From the NCBI GenBank assembly GCA_029551145.1, contig JAKPGA010000004.1:96070-160069 (forward strand): a stretch of DNA of 64,000 bases, in the 5' to 3' direction. Numbering within the stretch: position 1 is the first letter of the stretch; each line of letters opens with the position of its first letter. The DNA comes from Thermotogota bacterium. GTDB lineage: Bacteria; Thermotogota; Thermotogae; Thermotogales; DSM-5069. A program made the translations under genes and the position numbers. Below, piece by piece: positions 1 through 8,248 of the stretch. The notes below the pieces were generated by a model. That model was not told the origin of the DNA. It was given only the letters and a program-made list of their open reading frames with translations, and made no database searches.

Positions 1-1
1 C

Positions 2-400
2 ATGGACAGGCCCGTCGACAAGATTGAGGAAATACTACAAGCGTCTAAGGAGACTGTTTCACTGGAAGCGCCTGTCGGTGAAGATGAAGACTCAACCGTT
101 GGGGATTTCGTGGCAGATGAGAACATAGCATCTCCGAAAAAAGAAGCCATGAGAATGTTGATGCGTGAAGAACTGGAAAAGGTCTTAAAGACCCTCAATC
201 CAAGGGAAGCAATGGTCTTGAAGATGAGATATGGTTTGCTCGATGGAAAGGCCAAAACCCTTGAAGAGGTCGGTCAATACTTCAACGTCACGAGGGAGAG
301 GATCAGGCAGATAGAGGTTAAAGCCTTGAGAAAGCTCAGACATCCGTCGAGGAGCAAGTACCTGAAATCTCTCTTTTCCCTGCTCGACCAGCAGGGATGA
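2..400 (+). CDS. rpoD: RNA polymerase primary sigma factor RpoD, C-terminal part (gene cut by window start)
   Basis: This is the 3' end of the housekeeping sigma-70 factor, which directs core RNA polymerase to -10/-35 promoters. The 132 residues seen cover the end of region 3 and all of region 4. Region 4.2 at about residues 85-118 carries the -35-binding helix-turn-helix ([20 protein letters not shown]) and the RKLRHPSRS tail typical of RpoD. The first Met is internal; the frame is open at the window edge and the usual regions 1-2 are missing, so the true start lies outside. phoH follows after 12 nt on the same strand. Confidence 0.95.
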   Translation: MDRPVDKIEEILQASKETVSLEAPVGEDEDSTVGDFVADENIASPKKEAMRMLMREELEKVLKTLNPREAMVLKMRYGLLDGKAKTLEEVGQYFNVTRERIRQIEVKALRKLRHPSRSKYLKSLFSLLDQQG

Positions 401-412
401 GGTAAAATAATC

Positions 413-1387
413 ATGAGAGGTGGTTTGAAGCTGGCATCCAAGACGATTGAAGTTCCGGATAATGTCGATATGGTTGTTGTCTTAGGACAGTACGACAACA
501 GACTGAGATTTCTGCGCAAGAGATTCTCGGTGAACATCGACATCTCTGACAAAAAGATAGTTGTGGCTGGCAGCGATGAAAGTGTCGTTGAGACCGTTGA
601 AAATATACTTTCTCAGGTAGTCACCGCAGCCAAGAAAGGCTATGCCATGGACTGGAATGAATTTGAATCTCTGGTCGATTTCTATTCTTCATGGGACAGG
701 ACTTCACCACAGAACACTCAGGAAAGTGTCCTGTCTGGTAGAATAAGGCCCAAGACAAGAGGGCAGGCCGAGTACGTTGATGCGATGAGAAAATTCGATG
801 TCGTGTTTTCTATAGGACCTGCGGGGACAGGTAAAACCTATCTCGCTGTGGCTATGGCCTTGGACTATCTCAAGTCGGGAATCGTGCAGAGGATTATCCT
901 CACAAGACCTGCTGTTGAGGCTGGTGAGAGATTGGGATTTTTGCCCGGAGATTTGGTTGAAAAGGTCGATCCATATCTCAGACCAATCTACGATGCCATA
1001 ATGGATATGATGCCAGCTGAGAAATTCTATACCTACAGACAAAAAGGTATAATTGAGATCGCACCATTAGCGTTCATGCGTGGAAGAACGCTGAATAACT
1101 GTTTTGTGATACTCGATGAGGCTCAGAACGCAACTCATCAGCAGATGAAGATGTTCTTGACGAGAATCGGTTTCAACTCCAAGGCGGTTATCACTGGAGA
1201 TGTGACCCAAATAGATATCGATAAAGGTAACTCTGGTTTGATAGAGTGCGAAAGTATTCTGAAGGGTATCGATGGCATCGCCTTTGTTTATCTATCTGAG
1301 TCTGACGTTGTGAGACACCCTGTTGTTAAAGAGATCATCAAGGCCTACGAGAACTACGAAAGGAACAGACATGAAAAAGACAGCTGA
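413..1387 (+). CDS. phoH: PhoH-family ATPase (YbeZ type)
   Basis: PhoH/YbeZ proteins are cytoplasmic P-loop ATPases linked to RNA handling and ribosome maturation together with YbeY. The sequence shows an N-terminal KH-like segment, a Walker A loop GPAGTGKT near residues 134-141 and a Walker B ILDEAQ near 232-237; 324 aa is the normal length. The ATG at 413 follows a GATGAGGT ribosome site. The next gene begins inside its last 17 bases, and the phoH / HD-membrane protein / ybeY order is a common bacterial arrangement, which supports the assignment. The exact in vivo substrate of the family is unsettled. Confidence 0.93.
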   Translation: MRGGLKLASKTIEVPDNVDMVVVLGQYDNRLRFLRKRFSVNIDISDKKIVVAGSDESVVETVENILSQVVTAAKKGYAMDWNEFESLVDFYSSWDRTSPQNTQESVLSGRIRPKTRGQAEYVDAMRKFDVVFSIGPAGTGKTYLAVAMALDYLKSGIVQRIILTRPAVEAGERLGFLPGDLVEKVDPYLRPIYDAIMDMMPAEKFYTYRQKGIIEIAPLAFMRGRTLNNCFVILDEAQNATHQQMKMFLTRIGFNSKAVITGDVTQIDIDKGNSGLIECESILKGIDGIAFVYLSESDVVRHPVVKEIIKAYENYERNRHEKDS

Positions 1388-2816
1388 TTTTCTCTTACTC
1401 AACTGGCTCGATTTTCTTGTGGTACTTCTGTGTTTCTTTCTCTTTGAATTGCCCCATCTGCCAAATTCGTTTGTCTTGGTCAACGGCTATATCGCAATGC
1501 TGGTGCTTTGGTTTGTGGTAGTCAAACCAAGAATCAATCAAAAGCCGTTTGTTTTGCATAGATCATACTATGTTTTGTTTTATTTGACAGTCTTGTGTGG
1601 TATTCTCCTGTCGAGACTGTTGACAAGACAGTTTGGCTCCTATTCGGCGCCTTTTTTCATTCCCATCACCTTGATAGCCCTTCTGTACAACAAGGAGTTG
1701 GCTGTAGCGGCATCGATTTACTTTGCCTTGTTTTTCTCAACAGTCTCGGGTTTCAACAGTTTAGGATTTACCTTGATGTTAACCACCTGCTTGATTGCAG
1801 CCATAGCAGGTTCAAAGATTGAGAAACGCATGCAGGTCGCAAAATCGGCCTTTTTTGTCGGTGTGACTTCAATAGTGTTCTACATATTGCATATCAAGAT
1901 GCAAGGACTGAAGGCTGATTATCTGCAGATGTTGATAGCCTTTTTCATGCCTTTTGTCTCTTCGGTTGTTTGTATCGGTCTTCTCCCATTCATAGAATAT
2001 GCGAGCATGATATATTCCAACATCGATTTGATCGAACTGGGTAATCTGAACAACCCTTTGTTAAAGACACTCTCTCTGAGAGCTCCAGGGACATATTATC
2101 ATTCTTCAATGGTCGCGAATCTCGCCGAAGCTGCCGCTCAGAGAATAGGTGCAAATGCCATTCTGGCACGAACAGCAGCTTATTTTCATGACGTTGGAAA
2201 GGCGAAAAGACCTTATTTTTACACCGAAAACATCTTTCAAGAGAACCCTCACGACGAACTCAGCCCAAAACTCAGCCACCTGGTCATTCAAGACCACGTC
2301 AAGGCGGGTCTTGAAATGGCAAGAAGAAACAGACTCCCGCTCCTCGTTCAAGATGTGATTCCACAGCATCATGGTACGCGTGTGCAGAAGTATTTCTATC
2401 ACAAATCAAAGGAGCTTGGAGAGGAATTGAATGAAAATGAATTCAGATATCCCGGTCCAAAGCCCCAATTCAAGGAGGCAGGTATAATAATGTTGGCAGA
2501 TGCGGTCGAGGCGGCAGCGAGAAGCTTGAAAAATCCCTCTGCCGGTCGTGTGCAGGTGATGGTCGAGGAGATAATATCCGGCATATACAATGAAAGGGAA
2601 CTCGATGAATCTGGATTGACGCTGAAGGACTTGGAAGCCATCGCTGAGGAATTCACCAAAGTTTTGCTCAATATCTTTAAGAATCGCATAGAGTATCCAA
2701 GAGAAGACATAAAGAAGGTGATAAGCCTTGCCCAGAATTCATTTGATCAACAAAACAAGAAGACCGATAAACAAGAGTCAGATCAGCAAAATGATGGCCA
2801 AGGTCATAGAAAATGA
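1371..2816 (+). CDS. Membrane HD-domain phosphodiesterase, PgpH/7TM-HD type
   Basis: PgpH-family proteins hydrolyse cyclic di-AMP at the inner face of the membrane. Residues 1 to about 210 are strongly hydrophobic with several membrane spans, and the second half is a cytosolic HD domain: HSSMVANLAEAAA, then the AYFHDVGKAKRPYF metal motif near residue 273 and a downstream IPQHHG. At 481 aa it is clearly shorter than typical PgpH (about 700 aa); what seems absent is the large extracytoplasmic 7TMR-HDED domain before the membrane spans. Start chosen at ATG 1371 (MKKTADF), overlapping phoH by 17 nt with GAAAGGA upstream; an in-frame ATG-less extension to 1323 is unlikely. Activity on c-di-AMP is inferred from the family. 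Confidence 0.85.
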   Translation: MKKTADFLLLNWLDFLVVLLCFFLFELPHLPNSFVLVNGYIAMLVLWFVVVKPRINQKPFVLHRSYYVLFYLTVLCGILLSRLLTRQFGSYSAPFFIPITLIALLYNKELAVAASIYFALFFSTVSGFNSLGFTLMLTTCLIAAIAGSKIEKRMQVAKSAFFVGVTSIVFYILHIKMQGLKADYLQMLIAFFMPFVSSVVCIGLLPFIEYASMIYSNIDLIELGNLNNPLLKTLSLRAPGTYYHSSMVANLAEAAAQRIGANAILARTAAYFHDVGKAKRPYFYTENIFQENPHDELSPKLSHLVIQDHVKAGLEMARRNRLPLLVQDVIPQHHGTRVQKYFYHKSKELGEELNENEFRYPGPKPQFKEAGIIMLADAVEAAARSLKNPSAGRVQVMVEEIISGIYNERELDESGLTLKDLEAIAEEFTKVLLNIFKNRIEYPREDIKKVISLAQNSFDQQNKKTDKQESDQQNDGQGHRK

Positions 2817-3150
2817 GATCGGTCAAATATCGGTGAACGTGATCTTTGTAGGCGAAAAACGCATGAGAACCCTCAATAGAACTTACAGAGGAATCGATCG
2901 ACCAACCGACGTACTCACCTTTGTATACAACGATCAGGACCTTTTCGGAGAGATATTCATCTGTCCAAATCAGGTAGAAAAAAACGCCAAAAAGTACAAG
3001 CAGCCTTATTCACTGGAACTGGCAAGGGTTTTGATACACTCCTGCCTTCATCTGAGCGGTTATGATCATGAGCTGAGCAATAACAGATCGGATGAAATGT
3101 TTGCAAAGCAGGAAGAGTACCTGAGGGAGGTTGAGGGATGTGATCGTTAG
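2728..3150 (+). CDS. ybeY: Endoribonuclease YbeY (16S rRNA maturation, metal-dependent)
   Basis: YbeY is a small single-strand RNase needed for 16S rRNA 3'-end maturation and ribosome quality control. The UPF0054 zinc signature HSCLHLSGYDH is at about residues 102-112 and the family block RPTDVLTF is near 50-57. The TTG start at 2728 (MPRIHLINK) has AAGGTG about 8 nt upstream and the protein then aligns along its length with the T. maritima homolog as I remember it, despite an 89-nt overlap with the preceding HD gene. The neighbouring phoH is its usual functional partner. Confidence 0.94.
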   Translation: MPRIHLINKTRRPINKSQISKMMAKVIENEIGQISVNVIFVGEKRMRTLNRTYRGIDRPTDVLTFVYNDQDLFGEIFICPNQVEKNAKKYKQPYSLELARVLIHSCLHLSGYDHELSNNRSDEMFAKQEEYLREVEGCDR

Positions 3151-4375
3151 ACCGTTCATGGCGCTCAGACCCAAGAAAGATTTTGCACAGAAAGTGGCGG
3201 TGAAGCCGTACGATGTCATAAGCTCTCAGGATGCAAAGAGAATTACCCAGTTCAATCCATATGCTTTCTACAGAGTGACAAAGCCCGAGGTGAACTTTGA
3301 CGAGCCGATCGAGCCAAGCTCAGATCAAGCGCTCGAAGCCGCAAAGAAAAATCTTCAGTGGTTCATTGATTCTCAGATCTTTTTCCAAGATCGCGAATCT
3401 TTTTACATATACAAACAAGTGGCACAAGATCATACACAGATAGGACTGGTCGCGACATTTTCTGTAGATGAATATCTGTCAAACCAGATAAAGAAACACG
3501 AATTGACGAGAAAGGACAAAGAAGAGGAAAGGGCAAAGCACATATATCATTTAAGAGCGCAGACAGGACCTGTCTTTTTGATGTATCGTTCTTGTGAACA
3601 GATAGACAGCTATATAGAAAGTCTCGCACAAGGTCAAGCTGAGTATGATTTTGTTGATGAAGATGGTGTAAGACAGATTGTTTATGTGATTCAGGACAAG
3701 ATGGTTATCCACAAAATAAAAGAGCTCTTTGAAAGAGTCCAGAGTTTTTACATAGCAGATGGTCATCATCGAGCCGCTTCTGCTGTGAGAGTTGCCCAGA
3801 TGCTCAGACAAGAAAACAAGTCACACACGGAAGATGAAGAATACAATTTCTTTCTCGCGGTTTTGTTTCCTCACAAACACCTACGTATCTATGACTATAA
3901 CCGAGTTGTGAAAGATCTCAATGGTTTAAGTGAAGAAGAGTTTTTGTCGAAGCTGGTGAAGGTCTTTGACGTATCTGAATCGAAGGAAGGAATGTATAAA
4001 CCTAAGAAAAAGCATGAATTTGGGATGTACTTGAATCGAAAATGGTACAGACTGGAGCTCAAACAGGGACTTGTGGATGAGTCTGATCCCATAAAAGCTC
4101 TGGATGTCTCTATTCTGCAGGAACATGTTTTGGATGGAATTCTTAGTATAAAGGACCCAAGAACCGACAAGAGAATAGACTTCATTGGTGGCGTCCACGG
4201 TTTGCAGGCGTTACAGGATTACGTCGACAAGAAAAACTGGGCGGTTGCATTTTCGCTTTATCCAACATCGATAGAAGATTTGATGAAGGTATCAGACTCT
4301 GGTAGAATAATGCCACCAAAATCAACTTGGTTTGAACCGAAATTGAAAAGTGGACTTTTTGTTCATTTAATTTGA
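3140..4375 (+). CDS. DUF1015 family protein (possible free-serine kinase-like)
   Basis: This 411-aa soluble protein belongs to the DUF1015/COG4198 family, recognised from the N-terminal MIVRPFMALRP block, the VAVKPYDVI segment and the central YIADGHHRAAS motif near residues 205-215. The family has no settled function. The DGHHR motif resembles the one in ParB-fold free-serine kinases (SerK/SbnI), and DUF1015 genes are, from memory, often near serine synthesis genes, so a role with serine or phosphoserine is a weak inference only. GTG 3140 is preferred over TTG 3131 because GGGAGG sits 9 nt upstream and family members begin directly at the PF.ALRP block. It overlaps ybeY by 11 nt. Confidence 0.85.
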   Translation: MIVRPFMALRPKKDFAQKVAVKPYDVISSQDAKRITQFNPYAFYRVTKPEVNFDEPIEPSSDQALEAAKKNLQWFIDSQIFFQDRESFYIYKQVAQDHTQIGLVATFSVDEYLSNQIKKHELTRKDKEEERAKHIYHLRAQTGPVFLMYRSCEQIDSYIESLAQGQAEYDFVDEDGVRQIVYVIQDKMVIHKIKELFERVQSFYIADGHHRAASAVRVAQMLRQENKSHTEDEEYNFFLAVLFPHKHLRIYDYNRVVKDLNGLSEEEFLSKLVKVFDVSESKEGMYKPKKKHEFGMYLNRKWYRLELKQGLVDESDPIKALDVSILQEHVLDGILSIKDPRTDKRIDFIGGVHGLQALQDYVDKKNWAVAFSLYPTSIEDLMKVSDSGRIMPPKSTWFEPKLKSGLFVHLI

Positions 4376-4438
4376 AGATTCGTCGAAACTTCGAACGGTG
4401 TTGTTAGATGTGGCGTCATAGTTGAAGGAGGTGAGACT

Positions 4439-5128
4439 GTGTTCTTTTACGATCCGACTTTCATAATTCTCATACCGGCTCTGCTACTGGCCATATGGGC
4501 TCAGATCAAGGTGAGTTCTGCCTTCTCTGAGTACTCGAAGGTTAGGTCATTGACGGGTTTCACGGGCAGTCAGCTTGCCATGAGATTACTCGATAGTGCG
4601 GGTATCTACGATGTGCGTGTGGAATCAATGCCTGGACATCTGACAGACCACTACGATCCAAGAACAAAGGTTGTTAGACTCTCCGCAGCAACCTATGCGA
4701 GTCCTTCTGTCGCTGCTCTTGGTGTTGTAGCGCATGAAATTGGTCATGCCATACAACATGCCGAGAAAAACCCTGCTCTTGTCTTTCGCACGATTCTTGC
4801 ACCGGTTGCAAGCTTGGGATCATCGCTTGCGTGGATCTTATTCATCATGGGATTGATTTTCGCATTGCCTGCTCTCTGGCAGTTTGGAATCATTCTCTTC
4901 GCACTTGCCGTTCTTTTCAGTCTGATCACACTGCCCGTGGAATACGATGCAAGCAGAAAGGCTGTCAAGTTGCTCAGAGAGAACATCATGATGTCCGAAG
5001 AAGAGCTCAAAGGAGTTAAGAAGGTTCTAAGCGCCGCAGCCCTGACATATGTCGCAGCAACAGCAATGTCAGTTTTGCAGCTTTTGAGAATGCTTCTGAT
5101 TGCTGGCGCATTTGGAAGAAGAGATTGA
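4439..5128 (+). CDS. Membrane zinc metallopeptidase, YugP type
   Basis: A 229-aa integral membrane protein of the YugP / Zn-dependent peptidase 2 family. It has an N-terminal membrane helix, the zinc-binding HEIGH motif at residues 99-103 (VVAHEIGHAIQHAE), and two further membrane helices between about 120 and 170, then EYDASRKA, the region that usually supplies the third ligand. The substrate is not known for the family. GTG start at 4439 preceded by a consensus GGAGGTGAG. It stands 63 nt after the DUF1015 gene. Confidence 0.9.
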   Translation: MFFYDPTFIILIPALLLAIWAQIKVSSAFSEYSKVRSLTGFTGSQLAMRLLDSAGIYDVRVESMPGHLTDHYDPRTKVVRLSAATYASPSVAALGVVAHEIGHAIQHAEKNPALVFRTILAPVASLGSSLAWILFIMGLIFALPALWQFGIILFALAVLFSLITLPVEYDASRKAVKLLRENIMMSEEELKGVKKVLSAAALTYVAATAMSVLQLLRMLLIAGAFGRRD

Positions 5129-5152
5129 AAATAGCCGTGGGGGGCTGTTTTC

Positions 5153-6046
5153 TTGAAAAAAATAACAATCAAAGATGTTGCCAGTATCGCGGGTGTGTCC
5201 ATTTCAACTGTGTCTCGTGTTCTTAATTCGAAAGGAAATGTCGATCCGCAGCTGAAAGAAAAGGTACTACAGGTAATAAGAGAAACCGGTTTTCAGCCCA
5301 GCAATTTCGCTCGCTCTTTCAGAAAGAACTCTGTGCAGGTGGATGTAATTTTGAGCAAATGGTTAGAGCAGTATCTTCGCGTGTTACGAGGATTGATTCA
5401 GAGTTTATCCCTTCATCAGATCTCAGTTGGCCTCAAAACAGATTTAGGCAATCTCGGTGACTATGTTGTGGCAATCGGTGAAGAGTTTGACAGCAAGCTG
5501 AATGCCATGATGGTAATCGGAAAAGAGTCTTCTTGTTTTTCGGTCGTTTTTGATTACTTCTCAGCGATGAATTCGATGATCGAAGATTTCTTGAAAAAAG
5601 GCATAGAAACCTTCGCTTTTTTGTGTGAAGATCTGTCAAGCTACAGGACATGCAAACTGTACAGCACTTTTATGAAGATCATGTTCCACCACAAAATCGA
5701 ATCCTATGAAGTGAAGGTACTCAATTCGAAGAGGCCCTACGATGTCACGATGGAACTTTCGACCTTGCCGGGTGCGATCATTTGTAGCAGCGATGAGATA
5801 GCGGCAGATGTTATGAAGGCTCTCAAAGACGAAGGTGTAAAGATACCAGGACAAGTTTCAGTTGCGGGGTATGGAAATCTTTCGTACGCAACCCTTCTGG
5901 AACCGACATTGAGTAGCGTTGAGTACATGAACGAAGAAGTCGGAGCGATCTGTGGCAAATATGTTCTAAAGATGATAAACGGTGAGCAGATACCCGAAAA
6001 GATAATCCTGGGTACAAAATTGATCAAAAGAGAAAGCACGATATGA
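5153..6046 (+). CDS. LacI-family transcriptional regulator (short, divergent effector domain)
   Basis: The N-terminal 55 residues are a clear LacI helix-turn-helix plus hinge (TIKDVASIAGVSISTVSRVL). The C-terminal half keeps sugar-binding-protein-like features (SSDEIAADVMKALKDEG, then the VAGYGN block), but the first effector lobe is poorly conserved and the whole protein is only 297 aa against the usual 330-340. It starts with TTG at 5153 after a GGGGGG site and overlaps the transporter gene by 4 nt, so it probably controls the EamA/nitroreductase/psuG operon. The effector is unknown; a nucleoside or sugar is plausible from PsuG. Confidence 0.85.
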   Translation: MKKITIKDVASIAGVSISTVSRVLNSKGNVDPQLKEKVLQVIRETGFQPSNFARSFRKNSVQVDVILSKWLEQYLRVLRGLIQSLSLHQISVGLKTDLGNLGDYVVAIGEEFDSKLNAMMVIGKESSCFSVVFDYFSAMNSMIEDFLKKGIETFAFLCEDLSSYRTCKLYSTFMKIMFHHKIESYEVKVLNSKRPYDVTMELSTLPGAIICSSDEIAADVMKALKDEGVKIPGQVSVAGYGNLSYATLLEPTLSSVEYMNEEVGAICGKYVLKMINGEQIPEKIILGTKLIKRESTI

Positions 6047-6870
6047 AAAAGGCTTTGCTCCTCTTGCTCGTTGTCACCTTCATATGGGGTCTAACCTTTC
6101 CCATTCAAAAGATTGCACTGGCAGGGATCAACCCATTTTTCTACAACTGTCTCAGGTTTCTGGTTGCGCTTCTTTTGACTGTGATCTTTTTTAGAAAGAA
6201 ACCTTCCTGGAAGAAAGGACTCATCTTAGGTCTCTTCTTGGGGATTGCATACGCTACTCAAACGAGTGGTTTGAAGATAACTACTTCAACAAAGAGTGGA
6301 TTCATAACGTCTCTGTACATACCATTTGTGCCGTTTTTCTCATACCTGATCGAGAAAAACAAACCCACAGTTTCACAGGTGATCTCTTTTTTTGTATCGG
6401 TCATTGGGCTTTATATGCTGAACGACCCTTCGAAAGACCCCTTCAATCTTGGTGATTTCTTGACGATCATATGCGCGATAACTTTTGCAATCCACGTCGT
6501 TCTGATAACCCATTTCACCAAAGACAGCAACGATGAAATATCTCTGCTTGCACCGCAGTTTCTCTTGACATCAGGTATCAACCTCGCTTTGAGTCCACTC
6601 GGTGGTGGTTTCAGAATAAACCTTGCAGCCTGTTATGCTCTTTTGTTCACCGCGCTCTTTGCGACCATCTTTGCGATTTGGGTGCAACTGAGATTTCAAA
6701 AACTGGTTGGCTCGAATATCTCTGCTTTGATATACGTTGGTGAACCGATATTCGCGGCACTTTTTTCTTTTACAATCTTGTCAGAAAGGATGTCTTTAAT
6801 TCAGTTCATCGGTATGATTTTGTTGGTAGGTGCTATACTCTTGGGGACTATTAGAAAGGTTTACAATTGA
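6043..6870 (+). CDS. EamA/DMT-family membrane transporter
   Basis: A 275-aa protein with about ten hydrophobic spans arranged as two EamA repeats. The WGLTFP block near residue 16 and the YVGEPIFAALFS block in the second repeat are family hallmarks. Drug/metabolite transporters of this type move amino acids, nucleosides or other small metabolites; the substrate cannot be read from sequence. The ATG overlaps the LacI stop by 4 nt, so the two are probably cotranscribed. Confidence 0.88.
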   Translation: MKKALLLLLVVTFIWGLTFPIQKIALAGINPFFYNCLRFLVALLLTVIFFRKKPSWKKGLILGLFLGIAYATQTSGLKITTSTKSGFITSLYIPFVPFFSYLIEKNKPTVSQVISFFVSVIGLYMLNDPSKDPFNLGDFLTIICAITFAIHVVLITHFTKDSNDEISLLAPQFLLTSGINLALSPLGGGFRINLAACYALLFTALFATIFAIWVQLRFQKLVGSNISALIYVGEPIFAALFSFTILSERMSLIQFIGMILLVGAILLGTIRKVYN

Positions 6871-6886
6871 AATGAGGGTGATCTTG

Positions 6887-7387
6887 ATGAGTACGATCTA
6901 CAAAAGAAGGAGTGTCAGGAAATACCAAGAAAGAGATGTTGAAGATGAACTCATTCTTGAGATCATAAGGGCGGCAATGCACGCACCTTCAGCTGGCAAT
7001 GAGCAACCTTGGCACTTTGTGATCGTAAAAGACAAGGCGATGAAAGAAAAACTTGTTCATCTGCATCCCTACGCAAAAATGCTCTCAAAAGCGCCAGTTG
7101 GTGTTGTTGTGTGCGCGGACACTGAGCTTGCCAAATTCAGAGACTTCTGGGTTCAAGACTGTTCGGCTGCCACCCAGAATATGCTTTTGAGGGCAACCGA
7201 ACTGGGACTCGGTGCTGTCTGGTGCGGTGTCTATCCAGATCAAGATAGAATACAAGGTTTCAGAGCCGCACTGAATCTACCTGAAAACGTGGTGGCTTTT
7301 TCTTTAGTCTGCATTGGATATCCAGCTGAAAACCCTGAGCCTGTTGACAGATTCAAGAAAGAGCGCATTCATTTTGAGAGATGGTAG
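6887..7387 (+). CDS. Nitroreductase-family FMN oxidoreductase
   Basis: A 166-aa nitroreductase-fold enzyme, normally a homodimer with bound FMN using NAD(P)H. The FMN-binding KRRSVRKYQ block sits at the N terminus, followed by the APSAGNEQPWHFVIV block (about residues 32-46) and LGLGAVWCGVYP in the C-terminal half. ATG 6887 is chosen because GAGGGTG lies 6 nt upstream; an in-frame ATG at 6872 would place that site inside the gene. The physiological substrate is unknown. Confidence 0.9.
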   Translation: MSTIYKRRSVRKYQERDVEDELILEIIRAAMHAPSAGNEQPWHFVIVKDKAMKEKLVHLHPYAKMLSKAPVGVVVCADTELAKFRDFWVQDCSAATQNMLLRATELGLGAVWCGVYPDQDRIQGFRAALNLPENVVAFSLVCIGYPAENPEPVDRFKKERIHFERW

Positions 7388-7390
7388 ACG

Positions 7391-8248
7391 ATGCTTGAAA
7401 AGCACCTGGCGCTGGAGTCCACGGTGATCGCACATGGGTTACCAAGACCAACGAATATAAAGGTTGCCTTAGAGCTTGAAGAAATAGCGAGGCAAAACGG
7501 CTCTATCCCACACACGATAGCTATCATCGATGGACAGATCAAGGTTGGTCTGAACAGACAACAGATTGCTGAAATCGGTACAAGAGACGATGTCCTAAAG
7601 GTGGGTACTGCAGAAATTCCCATCGCAACTGCCTTGAAGAAATGGGCTGCAACAACGGTGAGTGCCACGATGCACATTGCCCACTCCTGTGGGATCAGGG
7701 TATTTGCGACTGGCGGCATTGGAGGTGTTCATTCCACTGAACGCTGGGATGTATCGCAGGACTTGGTGGAGCTTGCCAGGACCAGAATGATCGTTGTGAG
7801 CGCGGGTCCAAAGTCGATTCTGGACCTCAAATCGACCGTAGAGATGCTCGAAACTACGCAAGTCACGGTTCTGGGTTATAAAACAGACAAACTACCAGCC
7901 TTTTACTGCAAATCCACCGATATTTCGATCACCAAGGTTGAAGATGTGGAACAAATAGCTTTGATCTTTCTTGAAAAAGAAAGACTGAATATCCCTGGTT
8001 CGGTACTTGTTTTCAATCCAATACCAGATGAATATGCCATCGAGCATGGAGAATTTGAAAGATGGCACCAAATGGCAGAAGAAGATCTTAAGAAGTTCAG
8101 TGTGAAAGGCAAAGATATAACACCGTTCTTACTGTCGAGACTGGCTCATTATTCAAATGGAAGAACGGTTGAAAGCAACATCGAGCTTCTCAAGAACAAC
8201 GTGAAGGTCGCATGCGATATTCTCAATCAGCTTTCAAAGATGCAATAG
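7391..8248 (+). CDS. psuG: Pseudouridine-5'-phosphate glycosidase
   Basis: PsuG reversibly splits pseudouridine 5'-phosphate into uracil and ribose 5-phosphate, a manganese-dependent C-C glycosidase step in pseudouridine breakdown. The 285-aa sequence matches the family over its whole length: LALESTVIAHGLPRP at the start, the TVSATMHIAHSCGIRVFATGG region and VSAGPKSILDL. The ATG at 7391 lies 4 nt after the nitroreductase stop. The partner kinase PsuK is not in this window. Its last 22 bases overlap the convergent GGDEF gene. Confidence 0.95.
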   Translation: MLEKHLALESTVIAHGLPRPTNIKVALELEEIARQNGSIPHTIAIIDGQIKVGLNRQQIAEIGTRDDVLKVGTAEIPIATALKKWAATTVSATMHIAHSCGIRVFATGGIGGVHSTERWDVSQDLVELARTRMIVVSAGPKSILDLKSTVEMLETTQVTVLGYKTDKLPAFYCKSTDISITKVEDVEQIALIFLEKERLNIPGSVLVFNPIPDEYAIEHGEFERWHQMAEEDLKKFSVKGKDITPFLLSRLAHYSNGRTVESNIELLKNNVKVACDILNQLSKMQ

